NCBI RefSeq assembly: GCF_000744225.1
Contig: NZ_JQLN01000004.1
Span: forward strand, 1,240,001-1,304,000
Origin: Kitasatospora mediocidica KCTC 9733
GTDB lineage: Bacteria; Actinomycetota; Actinomycetes; Streptomycetales; Streptomycetaceae
Direction of reading: 5' to 3'
Length of the DNA: 64,000 nt
The first letter of the stretch is position 1. Every line of letters begins with the position of its first letter. Below, in pieces: positions 19,720 through 28,835 of the stretch. The notes beneath the pieces were generated by a model that was given only the letters and a program-made list of their open reading frames with translations, was not told where the DNA came from and did not search any database. The translations under genes were made by a program, and so were the position numbers.

Positions 19720-20222
19720 ACGCAGCGCAGGGGCCGGAGGTCCCCCCTGGTTCGGTCCGCGACTCGTTGACCGTGCTCGGTGCCACGGCCGTCGGCGCCG
19801 AACTCGCCCTCACCCTGGCCGGCGGCCTGACCGGCGCGGCCCTGGGCGCGGCGCTGCTGACCGGGGCCGCACTGCTGACCGCCCGCTTCGTGGCCGGCGC
19901 CGACTCCGAGGACAGCGGCTACCGCAAGGGCCTGCGGATGATGGGCACCCACGAGCCCAGCATCCAGGACTGGCACTGGACGGTGCGCAACGGCCTGGAC
20001 GACGGCGGCTTCACGCACGTCCTGCGCCCACGGCTGCAACGCCTGTACGCCTCCCGGCTCTCCGAAGTGCACGCCGTCTCGCTCTTCGACGAGCCGGCCC
20101 GGGCCGCCGAACTGGTGGGCCCGGAGCTCTGGCCCTGGCTCGACCCCGAGCAGCCCCCGCCCGGCGCGACCGTGCCGGAGCCGGTGCTGCGGGCCCTGGT
20201 CGACCGCCTCGAAGCGCTGTAG
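19716..20222 (+). CDS. Conserved membrane-anchored protein of the MoxR operon
   Basis: A 168-residue protein with two adjoining hydrophobic segments near residues 20-60 (GAELALTLAGGLTGAALGAA). A soluble part follows (about 70-168) with GTHEPSIQDWHWTVRNGLDD and LRPRLQRLYASRL. No named domain is recognised; similar proteins sit between DUF4129 and MoxR genes in streptomycetes. It overlaps the upstream stop by four bases. The next gene starts 54 bases on. Confidence 0.7.
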   Translation: MNAAQGPEVPPGSVRDSLTVLGATAVGAELALTLAGGLTGAALGAALLTGAALLTARFVAGADSEDSGYRKGLRMMGTHEPSIQDWHWTVRNGLDDGGFTHVLRPRLQRLYASRLSEVHAVSLFDEPARAAELVGPELWPWLDPEQPPPGATVPEPVLRALVDRLEAL

Positions 20223-20275
20223 TCCCTCTCGGTCCGCTCCCCGACAGAAGCCGGGGCTATCCACGAAGGTATGCG

Positions 20276-21271
20276 ATGAAGCTCTCTCACGACGTCTCGC
20301 TGACACCGCAGCAGGCCGGCCAACGGGCCCGCCAGGTGCTGGACGAGATCGGGCGGGCCGTGGTCGGCAAGCCCGAGGCACTGGAACTGGTCATGCTCGG
20401 CGTGCTGGCCGGCGGCCACATCCTGATCGAGGACCTTCCCGGCCTCGGCAAGACGCTGCTGGCGCGCTCCTTCGCCACCACGCTGGGCCTGGACTTCCGG
20501 CGCATCCAGTTCACCCCCGACCTGCTGCCCTCGGACGTCTCGGGCGCGCCGTTCTACGACCAGCAGAGCGGCGAGATGGTGTTCCGCCCGGGCCCGCTCT
20601 TCACCCACCTGCTGCTGGCCGACGAGATCAACCGGACGCCGCCCAAGACCCAGGCGGCGCTGCTGGAGGCGATGGCCGAGGCGCAGGTGACCGTCGACGG
20701 GACGACCCGGCGGCTGCCCGACCCGTTCGTGGTGATCGCCACCGCCAACCCGATCGAGTACGAGGGGACGTACAGCCTGCCCGAGGCGCAGCTCGACCGG
20801 TTCCTGCTGCGGGTGCGGATGGGCTACCTCACGCCCGAGCTGGAGGGCTCGATGCTGCGCGCCCGGCTCGACCGGGCCGCTCCGGAGGCGCGGGTGCAGG
20901 CGCTGAGCAACCCGGCCGAGGTGCTGGCGATGCGCGCCGCGCTGGAGCAGGTGGAGGTGGACGACGACCTGGTCGACTACATCGTCGCGCTGATCAGCGC
21001 GACCCGGGTGGACCCGCAGATCCAGGTCGGCGCCTCGCCGCGCGGCGGCCTGGCGCTGGTCCAACTCGCGCGCGCCCGTGCGGTGCTGGACGGCCGGGAC
21101 TACCTCACCCCGGAGGACGTCAAGTCCGTCGCCGTGCCGGCGCTGGCCCACCGGGTCACCCTCAAGCCCGAGTTGTGGGTCCGCCAGGTCGAAGCGGACG
21201 ACGTGCTGGCCAAGTTGGTGGCGTCGGTGCCCACCCCGCAGACACTGCCCCGGTCGGCAGTCGAGTCGTGA
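20276..21271 (+). CDS. MoxR-family AAA+ ATPase
   Basis: A 331-residue chaperone-like ATPase. The Walker A region is EDLPGLGKTLLARSFA, Walker B LLADEINRTPPKTQAALLEAM, and sensor 1 VIATANPIEYEGTYSLPEAQ. MoxR proteins help insert cofactors or assemble complexes, typically with a DUF58/VWA partner, here encoded directly downstream with a four-base overlap (GTGA). Confidence 0.93.
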   Translation: MKLSHDVSLTPQQAGQRARQVLDEIGRAVVGKPEALELVMLGVLAGGHILIEDLPGLGKTLLARSFATTLGLDFRRIQFTPDLLPSDVSGAPFYDQQSGEMVFRPGPLFTHLLLADEINRTPPKTQAALLEAMAEAQVTVDGTTRRLPDPFVVIATANPIEYEGTYSLPEAQLDRFLLRVRMGYLTPELEGSMLRARLDRAAPEARVQALSNPAEVLAMRAALEQVEVDDDLVDYIVALISATRVDPQIQVGASPRGGLALVQLARARAVLDGRDYLTPEDVKSVAVPALAHRVTLKPELWVRQVEADDVLAKLVASVPTPQTLPRSAVES

Positions 21272-22599
21272 CCACCGATCGGCGCGTGCTGGAGCGGGCG
21301 CTCACCGACTCCGGCAGTGGGGCGCCCAGCGAGCCGCCGCCGCCGCGCCCGCCGGGCTGGCGGACCGGCGAGCGGGCCCTGCGGCTGGCCACCGTGGCCG
21401 TCGCCGCCGCCACGGCCGCGCTGGTCACCGGCCGGCCCTGGCTGCTGGCGCTGGCGGCCGGCCCGGTGGTGCTGCTGGCGCTGGCCGCGCCCACCCGGCG
21501 CCGGCCCACCCGGCTGGAGACCACGGTGACGGCCGAGCCGCGCCGCTGCTTCGAAGGCGAGAGCATCACGGCTCGGCTGGACCTCGACCACGACGGTGAG
21601 GCCGGACTGATCGACCCGGCCATCACGCTCGGCCCGGGGGTCGAGCTGACCGAGCTGTGGGTCACCGGCTCCACGCTCAACCTCCGCCTGACCGCCCGCC
21701 GTTGGGGGCGCTGGACACTCGGCACGGTGGACCTGGACCTCTACGACACCGGCGGTCTGGCCCGGCGCACCGTGCGGGCCGACCTCGGCGAGGTGGACAT
21801 CTACCCGATCCCCACCCCGTCCCGGCTCACCCCGATCCCGGTGCGGCTGCCCGAGCGGCTCGGCGAGCACACCACCCGGCAGAGCGGCGAGGGCGTGGAG
21901 GTCGTCGGGGTGCGCCCGCACGTCTGGGGTGAGCGTCAGCGACGCATCCACTGGCCCTCGACCACCCGGCGCGGCTCGATCCAGATCAACCAGTTCGCCG
22001 CCGAGCGCACCGCCGACGCGGTCATCCTGCTGGACGCGCTGACCGACCTGCGCGACCCGGCGAGCGGGCGCTCCAGCCTGGACGAGACGCTGCGCGCGGC
22101 CACCGGACTGACCCGCGCCTACCTGCGCAAGCACGACCGGGTGGGCGTGGTCTCGATCGGCGGCGCGATCCACTGGCTGAGCCCCGGCACCGGGGACCGG
22201 CACTTCTACCGGATCGTGGAGAGCGTGCTGGAAGTCCGCAAGGACCTCGGCTACCGCAACCCCGACCTGCACCGGCTGCCGCCGGCGGCGCTGCCCTCGG
22301 GCGCGCTGGTGTACGCGTTCACGCCGCTGGCCGACCAGCGCGTCCTGGACGTGCTGCGCGACCTGGCCGACCGCGGCAACCCGCTGGTGGTGGTGGAGAT
22401 CCCGACCGGCGACCCGGAGATCGAGGCGCAGGACCAGGTCGGGCAGACCGCGCTGCGGCTGTGGCGGGCGGACCGCCGGGCGATGCGCTTCGCCCTGGAG
22501 AACCGCGGCATCCCGGTGGTCACCCAGACGCCCGGGGAGTCGCTCGACCTGACCGTCGCCCCGCTGCTGCGCAGCCGGATCCAGGGGAGATCACGATGA
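21268..22599 (+). CDS. DUF58-domain protein
   Basis: A 443-residue protein starting at a GTG that overlaps the moxR stop. Two short membrane segments (about residues 37-73) are followed by a soluble part. The DUF58 motif GVRPHVWGERQRRIHWPSTTR is near residue 215, within a VWA-like fold (VILLDALTD). This is the usual partner of MoxR ATPases. The stop overlaps the next start (ATGA). Confidence 0.9.
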   Translation: MTTDRRVLERALTDSGSGAPSEPPPPRPPGWRTGERALRLATVAVAAATAALVTGRPWLLALAAGPVVLLALAAPTRRRPTRLETTVTAEPRRCFEGESITARLDLDHDGEAGLIDPAITLGPGVELTELWVTGSTLNLRLTARRWGRWTLGTVDLDLYDTGGLARRTVRADLGEVDIYPIPTPSRLTPIPVRLPERLGEHTTRQSGEGVEVVGVRPHVWGERQRRIHWPSTTRRGSIQINQFAAERTADAVILLDALTDLRDPASGRSSLDETLRAATGLTRAYLRKHDRVGVVSIGGAIHWLSPGTGDRHFYRIVESVLEVRKDLGYRNPDLHRLPPAALPSGALVYAFTPLADQRVLDVLRDLADRGNPLVVVEIPTGDPEIEAQDQVGQTALRLWRADRRAMRFALENRGIPVVTQTPGESLDLTVAPLLRSRIQGRSR

Positions 22600-23159
22600 G
22601 CGGATCACAGAAGGCCACCCGGGCCGAGGGGCCGGACGCCCTGCGGGCGCTGCCCGCGCGGTGCCTGGGCGTGGTGCTGGCCGTCTCGGCCTGTCTGTCC
22701 GAGGCGCACGGCCTGCGGACGGCCGGGGACGCGGTGCTGCCGCTGGCCGCCGCCCTGTTCGGCTGGTGGGCCGGACCGCCGGTGACCGGGCGCCCGGTGC
22801 GCGGCTCCGCCCGGTGGACCCGCCAGTTCGCCCGGCACCGCAACACCGCGCTGGCCACCGCCACCGTGCTGCTCGCGGCGATCAGCGCTCCGCCGGCCTG
22901 GCTGGCGGCCGTGATCACCGTACTGCTGCTCGGCTACCTGGTGTTCGTCGACGCCGCGACCTACGGCCGCCGGCCGACCGGCCCGATGCCCGCACTGGCC
23001 GCGTACGCGGCGGCCGCGCTGGTGCTGCTCGCCGCCTTCACGCCGACCGGCGCGAGCGGCTGGGCCCGGCTGCCGGCCGCGCTCGGGGTGGCGCTGGCCG
23101 GGATCACGGTGGCCTCCGCGCTCTGGCTCTCCCCCTCGGATGGCGTGAAGAAAAGCTGA
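22596..23159 (+). CDS. Small multi-pass membrane protein of the MoxR operon
   Basis: A 187-residue protein with five to six hydrophobic segments (about residues 25-65, 87-125, 132-180) and no recognised domain. It is coupled to the DUF58 gene by a four-base overlap and ends the operon. Its stop codon lies inside a strong hairpin. Confidence 0.72.
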   Translation: MSGSQKATRAEGPDALRALPARCLGVVLAVSACLSEAHGLRTAGDAVLPLAAALFGWWAGPPVTGRPVRGSARWTRQFARHRNTALATATVLLAAISAPPAWLAAVITVLLLGYLVFVDAATYGRRPTGPMPALAAYAAAALVLLAAFTPTGASGWARLPAALGVALAGITVASALWLSPSDGVKKS

Positions 23160-23207
23160 TGGTCCGGCAGTTCCGCGCTGCTACACCGGAACTGACGGAC
23201 CATCAGC
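23155..23207. terminator. Strong bidirectional hairpin between convergent operons
   Basis: Arms GCTGATGGTCCG / CGGACCATCAGC and CAGTTCCG / CGGAACTG around one mismatch, with an 11-base loop: a 21-bp stem. It lies between the MoxR operon and the convergent ABC-2 permease gene and contains the stop codon of the upstream gene. Confidence 0.8.
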
Positions 23208-23244
23208 AGTTTGTGCGTCGACTCCCCCGACCGCCGCCCGGGCG

Positions 23245-24135
23245 CTACCTCGCGAGCCGTCCGAGCAGGGCGGAGGCACAGGCTACGCCCAGTGCGGCGG
23301 CCAGCGCCAGCACCCCGAAGTCGCTGACGAGATGGGCGTGGGTGCCGATCAGCAGCCCGCGCAGTGCGTCCACCTCGTAGCTCAGCGGGTTCGCCTTGCT
23401 GACCGCCTGGAGCCAGCCCGGCATCAGGCTGACCGGGTAGAGGGCGTTGGAGCCGAAGAAGAGCGGCATGGTGATGGCCTGCCCGATGCCCATCAGCCGG
23501 TCGCGGGTGAGCACGATGCCGGCGATCGACATCGAGAGGCAGGAGAAGAAGGCCGAGCCGAGCAGGACCACGACGGCCACGCCCAGCAGCTTCAGCGGGT
23601 TCCAGGTCAGCGCGACCCCGAGCAGGGCGGCGATGACCACTACCACCAGGGCCTGGATCACCGCCTTGACCCCTGCGGCGAAGGCCTTGCCGGTCACCAG
23701 GGCGGCCCTCGGCGTCGGGGTGACCAGCAGTTTGGTCAGCACGCCCGAGTCGCGCTCCCAGATGATCATGATGCCGTAGAAGATCGCGATGAACATCGCG
23801 GACTGGGCGATGATCCCCGGCGCCAGGTAGTCCAGGTACGGGATCCCGTTGGTCGGTATCGCCTTGATCCGGGTGAAGGTCTCACCGAAGATCAGCAGCC
23901 ACAGGGCCGGCTGGACGGCGCGGGTGTAGAGCTCGGTGCGGTCGTGGCGCAGCTTCTGCAGCTCCACCACGCACATCGCCGTGATCCGGGCGAGGACCAC
24001 CCGCCAACCCGACCGGGCCTGCGGCGGGACGAGCAGCAGACCGAGGTCGCGGCGCGGCGCGGCCGCCGGGGCCGCGGCCGGGGTCGCGGCCGGGTCAGCC
24101 GACTCGGGAGGCGGTGCGACGGGTACGACTGACAT
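23245..24135 (-). CDS. ABC-2 type permease (DrrB-like)
   Basis: A 296-residue membrane protein with six hydrophobic segments from about residue 80 on, after an Ala/Pro-rich cytoplasmic tail. The ABC-2 signature region MPLFFGSNALYPVSLMPGWL is followed by NPLSYEVDALRGLLIG, as in daunorubicin-resistance DrrB proteins. It forms an exporter with the ATPase gene, which overlaps it by 41 bases. Substrate unknown, likely a drug or metabolite. Confidence 0.9.
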   Translation of the reverse strand: MSVVPVAPPPESADPAATPAAAPAAAPRRDLGLLLVPPQARSGWRVVLARITAMCVVELQKLRHDRTELYTRAVQPALWLLIFGETFTRIKAIPTNGIPYLDYLAPGIIAQSAMFIAIFYGIMIIWERDSGVLTKLLVTPTPRAALVTGKAFAAGVKAVIQALVVVVIAALLGVALTWNPLKLLGVAVVVLLGSAFFSCLSMSIAGIVLTRDRLMGIGQAITMPLFFGSNALYPVSLMPGWLQAVSKANPLSYEVDALRGLLIGTHAHLVSDFGVLALAAALGVACASALLGRLAR

Positions 24136-24970
24136 CCTTGAACTCCCCTTCGTTCTCGGTCGCGTTGGCGAGGCCGCTGCCGGCGAAGTGCCGGAACACG
24201 TCGTCCAGGGTCGGCGGCTCGGCGAGTTCGAGCTGCTCCCCCACCTCGGTCCGCAGCTGCTCGGGGGTGCCGAGCGCGCGGATCCTGCCGCGGTGCATCA
24301 GGGCGACGCGGTCGCAGTACTGATCCGCCTCGTCCATGTAGTGCGTGGTGACCAGGACGGTCATGCCGGTGGCGGCCCGCACCTCGTCGATGCACTCCCA
24401 CACGCTGGTGCGGGCGATCGGGTCCAGGCCGATCGTCGGCTCGTCCAGGACGAGCAGGCGCGGCGCGCTGACCAGGGCCTGGGCCAGTTCGAGGCGGCGG
24501 ACCATGCCGCCGGAGTAGGTCTTGGCCAGCCGGTCCGCGGCGTCGGTCAGGTCGACCGCGGCGATCGCCTGGGCCACCCGGGCGGCTCGCTCGCGGCGCG
24601 GGACGTCGAAGACCCGGGCGAACAGCGAGACGTTCTCCCGACCGGTCAGCCCGCCGTCGGCGGAGAGCTGCTGGGGGACGTAGCCGAGCATCCGGCGGAC
24701 CTGCATCTGCCGCTTGGCCGGGTCGTGGCCGAACACCCGGACCATGCCGGACGGGACCGGCAGCAGGGTGGTGATCGAGCGGATCGCGGTGGTCTTGCCC
24801 GCGCCGTTGGGGCCAAGCAGACCGAAGACCTCGCCGGTACGCACCGTCAGGTCGAGGCCGTCGACGGCCTTGGTCTGGCCGAAGGAGTACTCCAGACCCG
24901 TACAGACCACGGCCTCGGACGGATCGCCCGGGTCCGCTGTCGTGGTGGTGGTGCTCTCGCTCTGCGTCAT
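24095..24970 (-). CDS. ABC transporter ATP-binding protein (DrrA-like)
   Basis: A 291-residue ATPase: Walker A GPNGAGKTTA, signature YSGGMVRRLELAQAL, Walker B LLVLDEPTIGLDP, H-loop TTHYMDEAD. The last helix region (EPPTLDDVFRHFAG) is as in DrrA. The ATG at 24970 shares one base with the MarR stop and has GGAGG seven bases upstream. Second gene of a marR-ATPase-permease operon. Confidence 0.92.
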   Translation of the reverse strand: MTQSESTTTTTADPGDPSEAVVCTGLEYSFGQTKAVDGLDLTVRTGEVFGLLGPNGAGKTTAIRSITTLLPVPSGMVRVFGHDPAKRQMQVRRMLGYVPQQLSADGGLTGRENVSLFARVFDVPRRERAARVAQAIAAVDLTDAADRLAKTYSGGMVRRLELAQALVSAPRLLVLDEPTIGLDPIARTSVWECIDEVRAATGMTVLVTTHYMDEADQYCDRVALMHRGRIRALGTPEQLRTEVGEQLELAEPPTLDDVFRHFAGSGLANATENEGEFKDVSRTRRTASRVG

Positions 24971-25434
24971 CACCCTTCCTCCTCCCGATCGCGCAGCCCG
25001 GCGGCCAGTCGCCGCAGGGCCGGCAGCGCGGCGGCCAGGGCCGCGCGGTCGTCCGGTGACAGCTGCGCGACCTCTTCGCCGATCAGCGCGTCGCGCTTGG
25101 CCGCCCAGGCCGCCAGCCGTTCGGCCGCCTCCGGCGTGGGCAGCAGCAGCGCCGCACGGCGGTCCTGCGGATCGGTCTCGCGGCGCAGCAGGCCGGTCTT
25201 CACCAGCTGGTTGACCAGCGTGGAGACCGAATTTCCGGCCAGGCCGAGCTCCTTGGCCGCAGCCGAGACCCGGATCCCCGGGCTCGCCTCGACCAGCCGC
25301 AACAGCTCGACCTCGGCGCCGCGCAGGCGCGGCACCGTCAACCCGCGCCGCAGCCTCCGGCGCACCAGCCGCTGGATCCCGGCCAGCAGGCCGGCCAGGT
25401 CGCTGGTGAACTCCACGTCCGTCATGCTCGTCAT
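24970..25434 (-). CDS. MarR-family regulator of the exporter operon
   Basis: A 154-residue winged-helix repressor (LRGAEVELLRLVEASPGIRV, LGLAGNSVSTLVNQLVKTGL, RRETDPQDRRAALLLPT). The ATG at 25434 is preferred: it has GAGAGG upstream, whereas the ATG at 25446 lies inside the palindromic operator. The regulator should repress its own operon and release on binding a ligand, probably an exported compound. Confidence 0.9.
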   Translation of the reverse strand: MTSMTDVEFTSDLAGLLAGIQRLVRRRLRRGLTVPRLRGAEVELLRLVEASPGIRVSAAAKELGLAGNSVSTLVNQLVKTGLLRRETDPQDRRAALLLPTPEAAERLAAWAAKRDALIGEEVAQLSPDDRAALAAALPALRRLAAGLRDREEEG

Positions 25435-25436
25435 TT

Positions 25437-25455
25437 TACCTCTCAATAAGAGGTA
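25437..25455 (-). promoter_or_regulatory. MarR operator overlapping the ribosome site
   Basis: Perfect inverted repeat TACCTCT-caata-AGAGGTA directly before the marR start. The minus-strand arm GAGAGGTA also serves as ribosome binding site, so bound repressor would cover the 5' end of the operon. Confidence 0.7.
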
Positions 25456-25498
25456 TCTGTCCAGACCCCCTCCCGGGACGGGCGGCCTTCGGGGCGGA

Positions 25499-26035
25499 CT
25501 ACGACCGGCCGTTCCACTCGTCGGCGAGCAGGCCGAAGACGACCTCGTCCACGAAGGCGCCGTTGACCCAGGCCGCCCGGCGCAGGATCCCCTCCTGGGT
25601 GAAGCCGGCCCCGAGCGCCGCGCGGCTCATCGCGATGTTGTCGGTGAGCGTCTCCAGCTGGAGGCGCTGCAGGCCGCGCACGGTGAAGCCGTAGTGGCAC
25701 AGCACCCGCACCACGTCGCCGGACAGACCCCGGCCGCGGAACGAGGGACGCAGCGACATGCCCACGTGGGCCGTCCGGTTGTGGACGTCGATGCCCCAGA
25801 GCAGGGCCTCGCCGGCCAACTCGCCCGAGGCCAACTCCAGCACCGAGAAGAAGGAGACGTCGTCCGAGGGGTCGGCGACGGCGTACGGCGAGGCGGCCGA
25901 CCCCGGGGCGATCGGCCGCCAGGGGCGGGTGTCGGAGCGCGACCGGGTGGCCACGTCCTCGTAGAGCTCGGCGTGCAGGACAGGGACATCGCTCTCGTGC
26001 CGGGCGCGCAGCCCGGTTTTCTCACCGCGTAGCAT
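25499..26035 (-). CDS. GNAT acetyltransferase (RimJ/RimL-like)
   Basis: A 178-residue acyl-CoA-dependent N-acetyltransferase. The acetyl-CoA loop is RPSFRGRGLSGDVVRVL, with beta-4 THVGMSL-like AHVGMSLRPS before it and RLQLETLTDNIAMSRAALGAG after it. The acceptor is unknown. It lies between the exporter operon and the carrier-protein locus and may serve either. Confidence 0.87.
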   Translation of the reverse strand: MLRGEKTGLRARHESDVPVLHAELYEDVATRSRSDTRPWRPIAPGSAASPYAVADPSDDVSFFSVLELASGELAGEALLWGIDVHNRTAHVGMSLRPSFRGRGLSGDVVRVLCHYGFTVRGLQRLQLETLTDNIAMSRAALGAGFTQEGILRRAAWVNGAFVDEVVFGLLADEWNGRS

Positions 26036-26118
26036 GCGACGTTCCTATCCGGCCGCTGCCCGGCGATCAACAGGTTTACCCGTGGGCTCCCCCTGCTGGA
26101 GCAGTAGCCGGCAGGCGA

Positions 26119-27846
26119 TCAGCCCAGCAGCGCCTGCCAGTCGGTGACCCCACCGCGACCGGACCCCTCGGCGAGGGTGCGCGGACCCTCGTGCAGGACG
26201 TAGTGCCGCGGCGCCATCGCCGTGTCGCGGCCCGGCAGCGCGGCCATCACGGCGGCGTGCACCTGCTGGAGGGTCAGCGGGCGGCCGTCGATGTCGATCC
26301 TGGCCGTCAACCGATCTTCCTCCAGCGAAACTTGGCAGGGCCGCCGGTCGAGTGCGGACTCCAGCAGGGCGCGGGTGGCCACCAGGTCGATCCACGAGTT
26401 GTCGACCCGGCGCCACCGCTCGCCGGTCCGGCGACCGGCCACCAGGCCGGTGAGCGCGGGCAGTTCGCGCAGCGGCAGCGGTCCGGTCGCGGCGGCGTCG
26501 AGCAGCCGGAGCAGCCCGTGCACCAGGTGTTCGGTCTCGGCCACCGTGAAGAGCTGCGGATCGGCGTGCAGGGTCAGCTCCAGACAGCCGCGCACCCGCC
26601 AGATGTTCAGCATGATCCTGGTCGGCAGGATCTCCTTGGGCAGCCAGGTGAGCTCCGGATCCGCCGCCGGGACCGGGCAGCCGGCCGCCGCGACCTCCTC
26701 GGGGACGGTCATGCTGAGGTCGTTGACCACGACGTGCCGCGCGAAGCGGGCGCCGCGCAGGTGCGCGGTGTCGTCGATCATGCGCCAGATCTTCTCCGCG
26801 TCGAAGGCGCTGTGCCAGTAACCGCCCAGCGCGGCCGCCTGGACGCGCCCGAGCAGCTCGTCGAAGTCGGCGGCGTCGGTCTCCAGGCTGAGCAGGGCGT
26901 CCTGGGCCAGTGTTCCGATGTGGTCGCCCAGCCCCGGCCGGTGCCGGTTGGAGGACAACGCCGCGACGACGACGGTGCGTTGGTCGGCACGCTGGGCCAC
27001 CAGCGCGACGTACGCCGCGAGCAGCACGTTGGAGGCGCTGGTCCCGGTGCGCCGCTCCGCCCGCTCCAACGCCTCGGCGGCGGCCGTCGAGCGGACCAGC
27101 AGGGTCGGCAGCAGCGCGTCGCTCGCCCCGACCCGGTCGTCGGCGAAGACCGCCTGCGGGCTGCAGCGCAGGATCCGTTCCCAGTGCCGCAGCGCCGCCT
27201 TCGCCCGGCGCTGCCCGCCCTTGGACTGCTCCGACTCGGCGACCTCCAGCGGAGTGCGGCCCTGCGCCGGGGGCAGGCTTCCCCCGGCGACCAGCGTCAG
27301 CCACTCCATGTAGAGCAACCCGGTTGCCACGCCGTCCAGTTGGGCATGGCAGATCACCACCACCAACTGGACCGGACGGCCCTGCACGGTGACCAGGGTC
27401 GGCCGGAGCGGGAACTCCGCGGCCAGGTCGAAGGCCCGGGCGCGGCCCAGCCGGCCCAGCTCCATGGTCAGCGCGCCCAGCTCGTCGGTCGGCTCGGCCG
27501 CCACCACCTGGACCGTGAACTCGCCCTCCAGGAGCACCTCCTGGAGCTCCGGCTGATCGCCGGGCGGGCCCGGGAAGACGGTCCGCAGTGCCTCGTGCCG
27601 CTCGGCCAGCGTGCGCAGCGCGCCCAGCACATCCGGCAGCCGGGCGCCCTCGGGGACGGTCCAGAACGCCTGCTTGTTCATATGCGAGGGGTCGTCGAGC
27701 CGGATGCAGCGGATCATGTTGTCCTGACCCAGCGTCAGCGGACCGACCCGTCGGCCCTGCGCCGAATCCTCCACCGCGTAGCGGACGGTGTGCCGTTCAG
27801 CGTCGCGTTCGGTGTGGCGTTCGGTGTGGCGTTCGGACGTGCTCAT
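26119..27846 (-). CDS. Stand-alone NRPS-type condensation domain protein
   Basis: A 575-residue protein of the condensation/acyltransferase fold, which joins a carrier-bound acyl or aminoacyl group to an amine or alcohol. The active-site motif reads CHAQLDG (residues 166-172) instead of HHxxxDG: the second, catalytic His167 and Asp171-Gly172 are kept, the first His is Cys. The C-terminal half continues the fold to about residue 435; the last 130 residues match no domain I recognise. The N-terminus is a His/Glu/Arg/Thr repeat coded by a 12-base tandem repeat. The ATG overlaps the upstream ligase stop (ATGA), so the two are coupled. Confidence 0.8.
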   Translation of the reverse strand: MSTSERHTERHTERDAERHTVRYAVEDSAQGRRVGPLTLGQDNMIRCIRLDDPSHMNKQAFWTVPEGARLPDVLGALRTLAERHEALRTVFPGPPGDQPELQEVLLEGEFTVQVVAAEPTDELGALTMELGRLGRARAFDLAAEFPLRPTLVTVQGRPVQLVVVICHAQLDGVATGLLYMEWLTLVAGGSLPPAQGRTPLEVAESEQSKGGQRRAKAALRHWERILRCSPQAVFADDRVGASDALLPTLLVRSTAAAEALERAERRTGTSASNVLLAAYVALVAQRADQRTVVVAALSSNRHRPGLGDHIGTLAQDALLSLETDAADFDELLGRVQAAALGGYWHSAFDAEKIWRMIDDTAHLRGARFARHVVVNDLSMTVPEEVAAAGCPVPAADPELTWLPKEILPTRIMLNIWRVRGCLELTLHADPQLFTVAETEHLVHGLLRLLDAAATGPLPLRELPALTGLVAGRRTGERWRRVDNSWIDLVATRALLESALDRRPCQVSLEEDRLTARIDIDGRPLTLQQVHAAVMAALPGRDTAMAPRHYVLHEGPRTLAEGSGRGGVTDWQALLG

Positions 27847-28733
27847 GCGGCGCCTCCCGCCGAGCGGGCGGACAGCGCCTGGACGACCTCGGCCGGCCAG
27901 CGGTCCGGACGACTGCCGTGCGCGTGCAGCAACGCCAGCGCGATCCGCTCGATACCGAAGGCCGTACAGGCCGTGTGGCCCGTCGCACCGGCGCTGGTGA
28001 AACCGAAGACCGAGCCGAAGTGGTCCTTGTGGATGTTGGCCGAGGCCACCGCCTGGACCAGGCCGTCGGCGACCGGGACGCGCAGCTCGTACTTCAACTG
28101 CTGCATCCGCTGGGCCGCTTGGTAGAGCCGGCGGCCCGCGCCGAAGAACGGGTCGTCGGCCACCTCCACCGTCACCTTGAGCGAGAGGCCGCTCAGCCAG
28201 TCGGCCACCCGGTCCAGCCAGCGGCCGCGCCAGCGCAGGCAGTGTTCCTCGTCGCCCGCGGTGACCAGCTCGGCCATCCGGAACGTGCGCAGCCGGCCCA
28301 CCTCGCTGGTCGCCTCCTGGCGGAAGCAGTGCGCCTCCACGGCGAACCGGGCCGGCTCGGCGAGGTCCCGGCCGGCCAGCGTCGCGTACACGGGATAGCA
28401 GGCGGCCGGCAGCAGGACCAGGTCGCTGACCCGCTGCCGCTCGTGCCACTCCCCGCCGGTCGCGATCCGCGGCGCCAACTCGCCCCACTGCTCGGCCGTT
28501 CCGGCGTAGCTGTGCACGGTGCCGAGAAGCTGGGGGAAGGTCGCGACGTAGCCGGCCTGCTCGATGGTCTGCCGGGAGATCACCGGCGGGACGGTGAGCC
28601 GACGGAACGGCTCATCGACCGCGAGGGCGCCGATCCCGGCCCGCAGCCCGGCCACGATCCGCTCGAAGGCCTCGGGATAGAGCAGCACGCCGGGCACCCC
28701 GGTCGGCAGCGGGAGTGCTTCGTCATCGATCAT
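27843..28733 (-). CDS. Amino acid:[carrier protein] ligase (truncated SerRS-like)
   Basis: A 296-residue class II aminoacyl-tRNA-synthetase-like protein without a tRNA-binding arm. Motif 2 is CFRQEATSEVGRLRTFRMAE; motif 3 lies in FGIERIALALLHAHGSR. Cys112 (PAACYPVYATLAG), Glu155 (FRMAELV) and Cys256 (HTACTAFG) match the Zn-binding Cys-Glu-Cys set of atypical SerRS and of the Bradyrhizobium/Agrobacterium amino acid:carrier protein ligases. Those enzymes make aminoacyl-AMP (Gly or Ala) and load a phosphopantetheine arm. The ATG at 28733 is chosen over a TTG at 28772 because GGTGG precedes it. The carrier-protein gene is 102 bases upstream; the condensation gene overlaps downstream. Confidence 0.86.
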   Translation of the reverse strand: MIDDEALPLPTGVPGVLLYPEAFERIVAGLRAGIGALAVDEPFRRLTVPPVISRQTIEQAGYVATFPQLLGTVHSYAGTAEQWGELAPRIATGGEWHERQRVSDLVLLPAACYPVYATLAGRDLAEPARFAVEAHCFRQEATSEVGRLRTFRMAELVTAGDEEHCLRWRGRWLDRVADWLSGLSLKVTVEVADDPFFGAGRRLYQAAQRMQQLKYELRVPVADGLVQAVASANIHKDHFGSVFGFTSAGATGHTACTAFGIERIALALLHAHGSRPDRWPAEVVQALSARSAGGAA

Positions 28734-28835
28734 CGATCCACCACCGTGTTCTAGGAATTGACGCTGTCTCAACTGAGCTGCGACGGCGCCCAGTCGTACC
28801 GGCGGGCGCGGTACGACACGGCCACGTCCATCTGC

